A DNA stretch of 20,546 bases from Stenotrophomonas maltophilia. Lineage in GTDB: Bacteria; Pseudomonadota; Gammaproteobacteria; Xanthomonadales; Xanthomonadaceae. The notes beneath the pieces were generated by a model. That model was given only the letters and a program-made list of their open reading frames with translations. It was not told where the DNA came from and made no database searches. A program made the position numbers and the translations under genes. Of this stretch, positions 17,155 to 20,546 are shown piece after piece (position 1 is the stretch's first letter; every line of letters begins with the position of its first letter). The stretch covers positions 1-20,546 of the forward strand of contig DGIP01000014.1 of NCBI GenBank assembly GCA_002386405.1, written 5' to 3'.

Positions 17155-18519
17155 ATGACCCAAGCCCTGCACGTCATTATCCTCGCCGCCGGCGCTGGCA
17201 AGCGCATGAAGTCCGACCTGCCCAAGGTGCTGCAGCCGATTGCCGGCCGCCCGATGCTGGCGCACGTGATCGATACCGCGCGCCAGCTGCGCCCCGATGC
17301 CATCCACGTGGTGTACGGCCACGGCGGTGAGGCGGTGCGCGCCGCCTTTGCCGACCAGCCGGACCTGCAGTGGGCCGAACAGAGCCAGCAGCTGGGCACC
17401 GGCCACGCCGTGCAGCAGGCCATGCCGCAGGTGCCCGATGCCGCCACGGTGCTGGTGCTTTACGGGGACGTGCCGCTGATCCGGGTCGATACCCTGCGCC
17501 ACCTGCTGGCCCAACCGGGGCGCCTGGCCGTGCTGGTGGCCGACATGCTCAACCCGACCGGCTATGGCCGGATCGTGCGCAACGCCGAAGGCAAGGTCGG
17601 CGCCATCGTCGAACAGAAGGACGCCAACGAAGAACAGCTGGCGATCCGCACCATCAACACCGGCATCATCACCGCTGAATCCACCGCGCTGCGCACCTGG
17701 CTGTCGCAGCTCTCCAACAGCAACGCGCAGGGCGAGTACTACCTGACCGACGTGTTCGCCTCGGCAGCGGCCGACTACACCCCGGCCGACATGGCCTTCG
17801 TTGCCGATGCCCAGGAAGCCGAGGGCGCCAATGATCCCTGGCAGCTCTCGCAGCTGGAACGTGCATGGCAGCTGCGCGAGGTGCGCGCGTTGTGCACGCA
17901 GGGCGCGCGCGTGATCGACCCGGCCCGGCTGGATATCCGGGGCACGGTCACGGTGGGCCGCGATGTGCAGATCGACGTCAACGTGATCCTGGAAGGCACC
18001 GTTGAACTGGGCGACGGGGTCAGCATCGGCCCCTTCACCCGACTCAAGGACGTCAAGCTGGCGGCCGGCACCGTGGTCAAGCCGCATTGCGACCTGGACG
18101 GCGTGGTGAGCGAAGGCGCGGCCGACATCGGCCCGTTCGCGCGGTTGCGCCCGGGCACCGTGCTGGCCGAAGGCGCGCACGTGGGCAACTTCGTGGAAAC
18201 CAAGAAGGTCCACCTGGGCGCGGGCAGCAAGGCCAACCACCTCACCTACCTGGGCGATGCGGTGATCGGCAGCAAGGTCAACATCGGCGCCGGCACCATT
18301 ACCTGCAACTACGACGGCGTGAACAAATCGCAGACCACCATCGGCGACAACGCCTTCATCGGCTCCAACAGCTCGCTGGTGGCCCCGGTAACGATCGGGC
18401 AGGGCGCGACGATCGCGGCCGGCTCGGTGATCACCCGCAATGCACCGGAAGGTGAGCTGACCGTCGCGCGCGCCCGCCAACAGACCATTGAAGGCTGGCA
18501 CCGCCCGGTGAAGCGCTGA
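17155..18519 (+). CDS. glmU: Bifunctional GlcNAc-1-P uridyltransferase / GlcN-1-P acetyltransferase
   Basis: Makes UDP-GlcNAc for peptidoglycan and LPS in two steps: acetylation of glucosamine-1-phosphate, then uridylyl transfer. The 454 residues have the N-terminal pyrophosphorylase domain ([17 protein letters not shown] at 10-26, Arg17 and Lys24; metal-binding Asp105 in LYGDVPL). The C-terminal left-handed beta-helix of hexapeptide repeats has the catalytic His362 in NHLTYLGD, followed by [16 protein letters not shown]. Both active sites are intact. The ATG at 17155 has no obvious Shine-Dalgarno sequence. A -10-like TAGAAT at 17116-17121 lies upstream, without a good -35. It follows the YfhO-like gene by 104 bases and converges on the histidine kinase gene. 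Confidence 0.97.
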   Translation: MTQALHVIILAAGAGKRMKSDLPKVLQPIAGRPMLAHVIDTARQLRPDAIHVVYGHGGEAVRAAFADQPDLQWAEQSQQLGTGHAVQQAMPQVPDAATVLVLYGDVPLIRVDTLRHLLAQPGRLAVLVADMLNPTGYGRIVRNAEGKVGAIVEQKDANEEQLAIRTINTGIITAESTALRTWLSQLSNSNAQGEYYLTDVFASAAADYTPADMAFVADAQEAEGANDPWQLSQLERAWQLREVRALCTQGARVIDPARLDIRGTVTVGRDVQIDVNVILEGTVELGDGVSIGPFTRLKDVKLAAGTVVKPHCDLDGVVSEGAADIGPFARLRPGTVLAEGAHVGNFVETKKVHLGAGSKANHLTYLGDAVIGSKVNIGAGTITCNYDGVNKSQTTIGDNAFIGSNSSLVAPVTIGQGATIAAGSVITRNAPEGELTVARARQQTIEGWHRPVKR

Positions 18520-18522
18520 CGC

Positions 18523-18547
18523 GTGACGACCAACGGTCGTCACCTAC
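18523..18547 (-). repeat. REP element (GTAG type), left member of a doublet
   Basis: On the minus strand GTAG (18547-18544) is followed by GTGACGACC, loop GTT and GGTCGTCAC (ending at 18523), a perfect 9-bp stem. It starts four bases after the glmU stop. Confidence 0.85.
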
Positions 18548-18569
18548 CGCGATGGGTACCCCGCAACCG

Positions 18570-18594
18570 GTAGGTACCCAACGTTGGTGGGTAC
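18570..18594 (+). repeat. REP element (GTAG type), right member of a doublet
   Basis: GTAG (18570-18573), then GTACCCAAC, loop GTT and GGTGGGTAC (to 18594), a 9-bp stem with one A-G mismatch. It ends three bases before the histidine kinase stop codon. It is head-to-head with the REP at 18523-18547 across a 22-base linker that contains a second GGTACC pair. Confidence 0.82.
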
Positions 18595-18597
18595 GCT

Positions 18598-19949
18598 TTA
18601 CGCCGGCAGGAAGATGGACACGCACAGACCGCCCTCGCGGCGGTTCTGCAGCGACACGCGGCCGCCATGGGCTTCGACGATCTCACGGGTGAGCGCCAGG
18701 CCCAGCCCGGTGCCATTGCGCTTGGTGGAATAGAACGGCATCAACGCGTTCTGCAGCACCGCCTCGTTCATGCCCTTGCCGCGATCCAGCACCTCGATAC
18801 GCAGCCACTGCGGCAGCCGGGTCAGGCGCAGCTCCACGTCATCATTGGGCGGCTCGGCTTCACTGCACGCCTCATGCGCGTTCTTGAGCAGGTTCAGCAG
18901 GGCCTGGCCGAGCTGGGCGATGTCCACCCGACCCTGCAGGTCGTCGGGAATTTCGTCCATGCGGAACGGAATCTGCAGCTGCAAACCGGCCAGGAACTGC
19001 TTCCACTGCACGTTCTGCAGCTGCGGCTGTGGCAGCTTGGCAAAGCGCGCGTAGCCGCGGATAAAGCCTTCCAGATGCCGTGAACGGTCTTCGATGGTGG
19101 CGAACACCTCTTCCAGGCGCTCGGTCTTGCCGCGCCGGACCAGCTCGCCGCCCGAGTGGGCCAACGATGCAATCGGCGCCAGCGAGTTGTTGAGTTCGTG
19201 GCTGATCACCCGGATCACCTTCTTCCAGGTCTGCACTTCCTGGCGCCGCAGCTCGGCGGTGAGCAGGCGGATCAGCAGCAGGTCGTGCGGGCGGCCGTTG
19301 AGATGGAAGCTGCGCCGCGACAGATGGTAGACCTGCTCGTCATCCTCATCGGCCTCATCATCCGCGTCACCGGCGCCACTTACCGCGAACAGGCTGTCGC
19401 CGCCGCGCTCGATGGCATCGCGCAGCTCCACCGGCATGGTCTCCAGCACGTTCTGCATGGCCTGGCCTTCCAGCTTCCAGCCGTTGTGCAGCAGCTTGCG
19501 CGCGGCCAGGTTGGAGAACATCACGCGCTGCACGCCGTCGCCGCCGTTGGCCAGCAGCAGCATCGATACCGGCGTGTTCTGCACCATGGTGTCCAGCAGC
19601 AGTTCGCGCTGCACCAGCCCCTGTCGCTGTTCGCGCAGCACATCGCCCAGCTCGCGGTGCGCCTGCACCAGGTCGCCCAGCTCATCGTTGCCCGGCCAAT
19701 ACACGCTGAAGTTGTATTCGCCATCGCGGTAGCTGCTGGTGGTGCCCGACAGCGCCCGCAGCAGCGAGCGCACAGGTGCGGTAGCGCGGCGCAACGTCCA
19801 CCACATCAGCACCAGCAGTGCCACGGTCGACACCAGCGTCACCAGCCAGCCGCGGTCCATCCAGTACGCCAGCAGCCACGGCCCGGCCGCAGCCAGCGCC
19901 AGCACCGGCAGCAGGCGCAGGAACAGGCGGAAGGTGAACGACGTGCGCT

Positions 19950-19953
<4 letters not shown>
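18598..19953 (-). CDS. Membrane sensor histidine kinase (NtrY-like)
   Basis: Sensor of a two-component system whose partner is encoded just upstream. The 451 residues have two membrane helices (about 12-31 and 36-54) with almost no periplasmic loop, so the signal is probably sensed in the membrane or cytoplasm. A short linker and a PAS-like domain (about 115-230) follow. The PAS-like domain includes an acidic stretch DADDEADEDDEQ at 196-207. The H-box VIRVISHELNNSLAPIASLA has the phosphorylated His252. The ATPase domain has the N-box LLNLLKNAHEA, G1 DRGKGMN, and G2 GTGLGLAL. The H-box HELNNSLAPI matches NtrY-type kinases that pair with sigma-54 activators. Its ATG overlaps the regulator's stop by four bases, so the two are coupled. 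The signal is unknown. Confidence 0.93.

Positions 19954-20546
<593 letters not shown>

Overview
The window looks like a chromosomal segment from a high-GC gammaproteobacterium of the Xanthomonadaceae, most likely Stenotrophomonas or a close relative. Three things suggest this: several short palindromes headed by the tetranucleotide GTAG (the REP/SMAG type known from S. maltophilia), a pyruvate dehydrogenase E3 with its own N-terminal lipoyl domain placed next to E2, and an ATP synthase operon lying close to glmU. The assignment is inferred from gene content and motifs; no 16S or similar marker is present.

Layout. (1) 1-1523, minus strand: the N-terminal 241 residues of aerobic glycerol-3-phosphate dehydrogenase (glpD, cut by the window edge), a GTAG REP, a terminator and an OmpW-type outer-membrane barrel. 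(2) 1714-2238, plus: a UDG-superfamily (hypoxanthine-DNA glycosylase type) repair enzyme. (3) 2418-6231, plus: a PDH operon with aceF (E2), a translationally coupled exported protein of unknown function, and lpdA (lipoyl-E3), closed by a bidirectional terminator. (4) 6296-7111, minus: an uncharacterised outer-membrane beta-barrel with three closely packed inverted repeats upstream. (5) 7112-7589, 478 bases without a credible protein gene: the barrel's control region, a strong minus-strand terminator with no gene in front of it (a likely small RNA), and the atp promoter. (6) 7590-14684, plus: a complete F1Fo ATP synthase operon atpIBEFHAGDC with tandem hairpins after atpE and atpA, one of them a REP, then a terminator. 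(7) 14888-17050, plus: a 720-residue YfhO-like polytopic membrane protein, visibly less GC-rich, lying between the atp operon and glmU. (8) 17155-18519, plus: glmU. (9) 18520-18597: a REP doublet filling the gap between convergent genes. (10) 18598-20546, minus: an NtrC-family sigma-54 response regulator (C-terminal 198 residues only) overlapping a membrane histidine kinase by four bases.

Most of the window is central metabolism: pyruvate to acetyl-CoA, oxidative phosphorylation, glycerol-3-phosphate oxidation and UDP-GlcNAc synthesis for the envelope. The parts least explained by known families are the non-coding transcript candidate near 7273-7357, the inverted-repeat cluster at 7126-7217, the exported protein inside the PDH operon, the YfhO-like gene, and the REPs and hairpins inside the atp operon. 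I saw no CRISPR array, phage, insertion sequence, toxin-antitoxin or defence system. I cannot claim a wholly new system; the listed items are leads.
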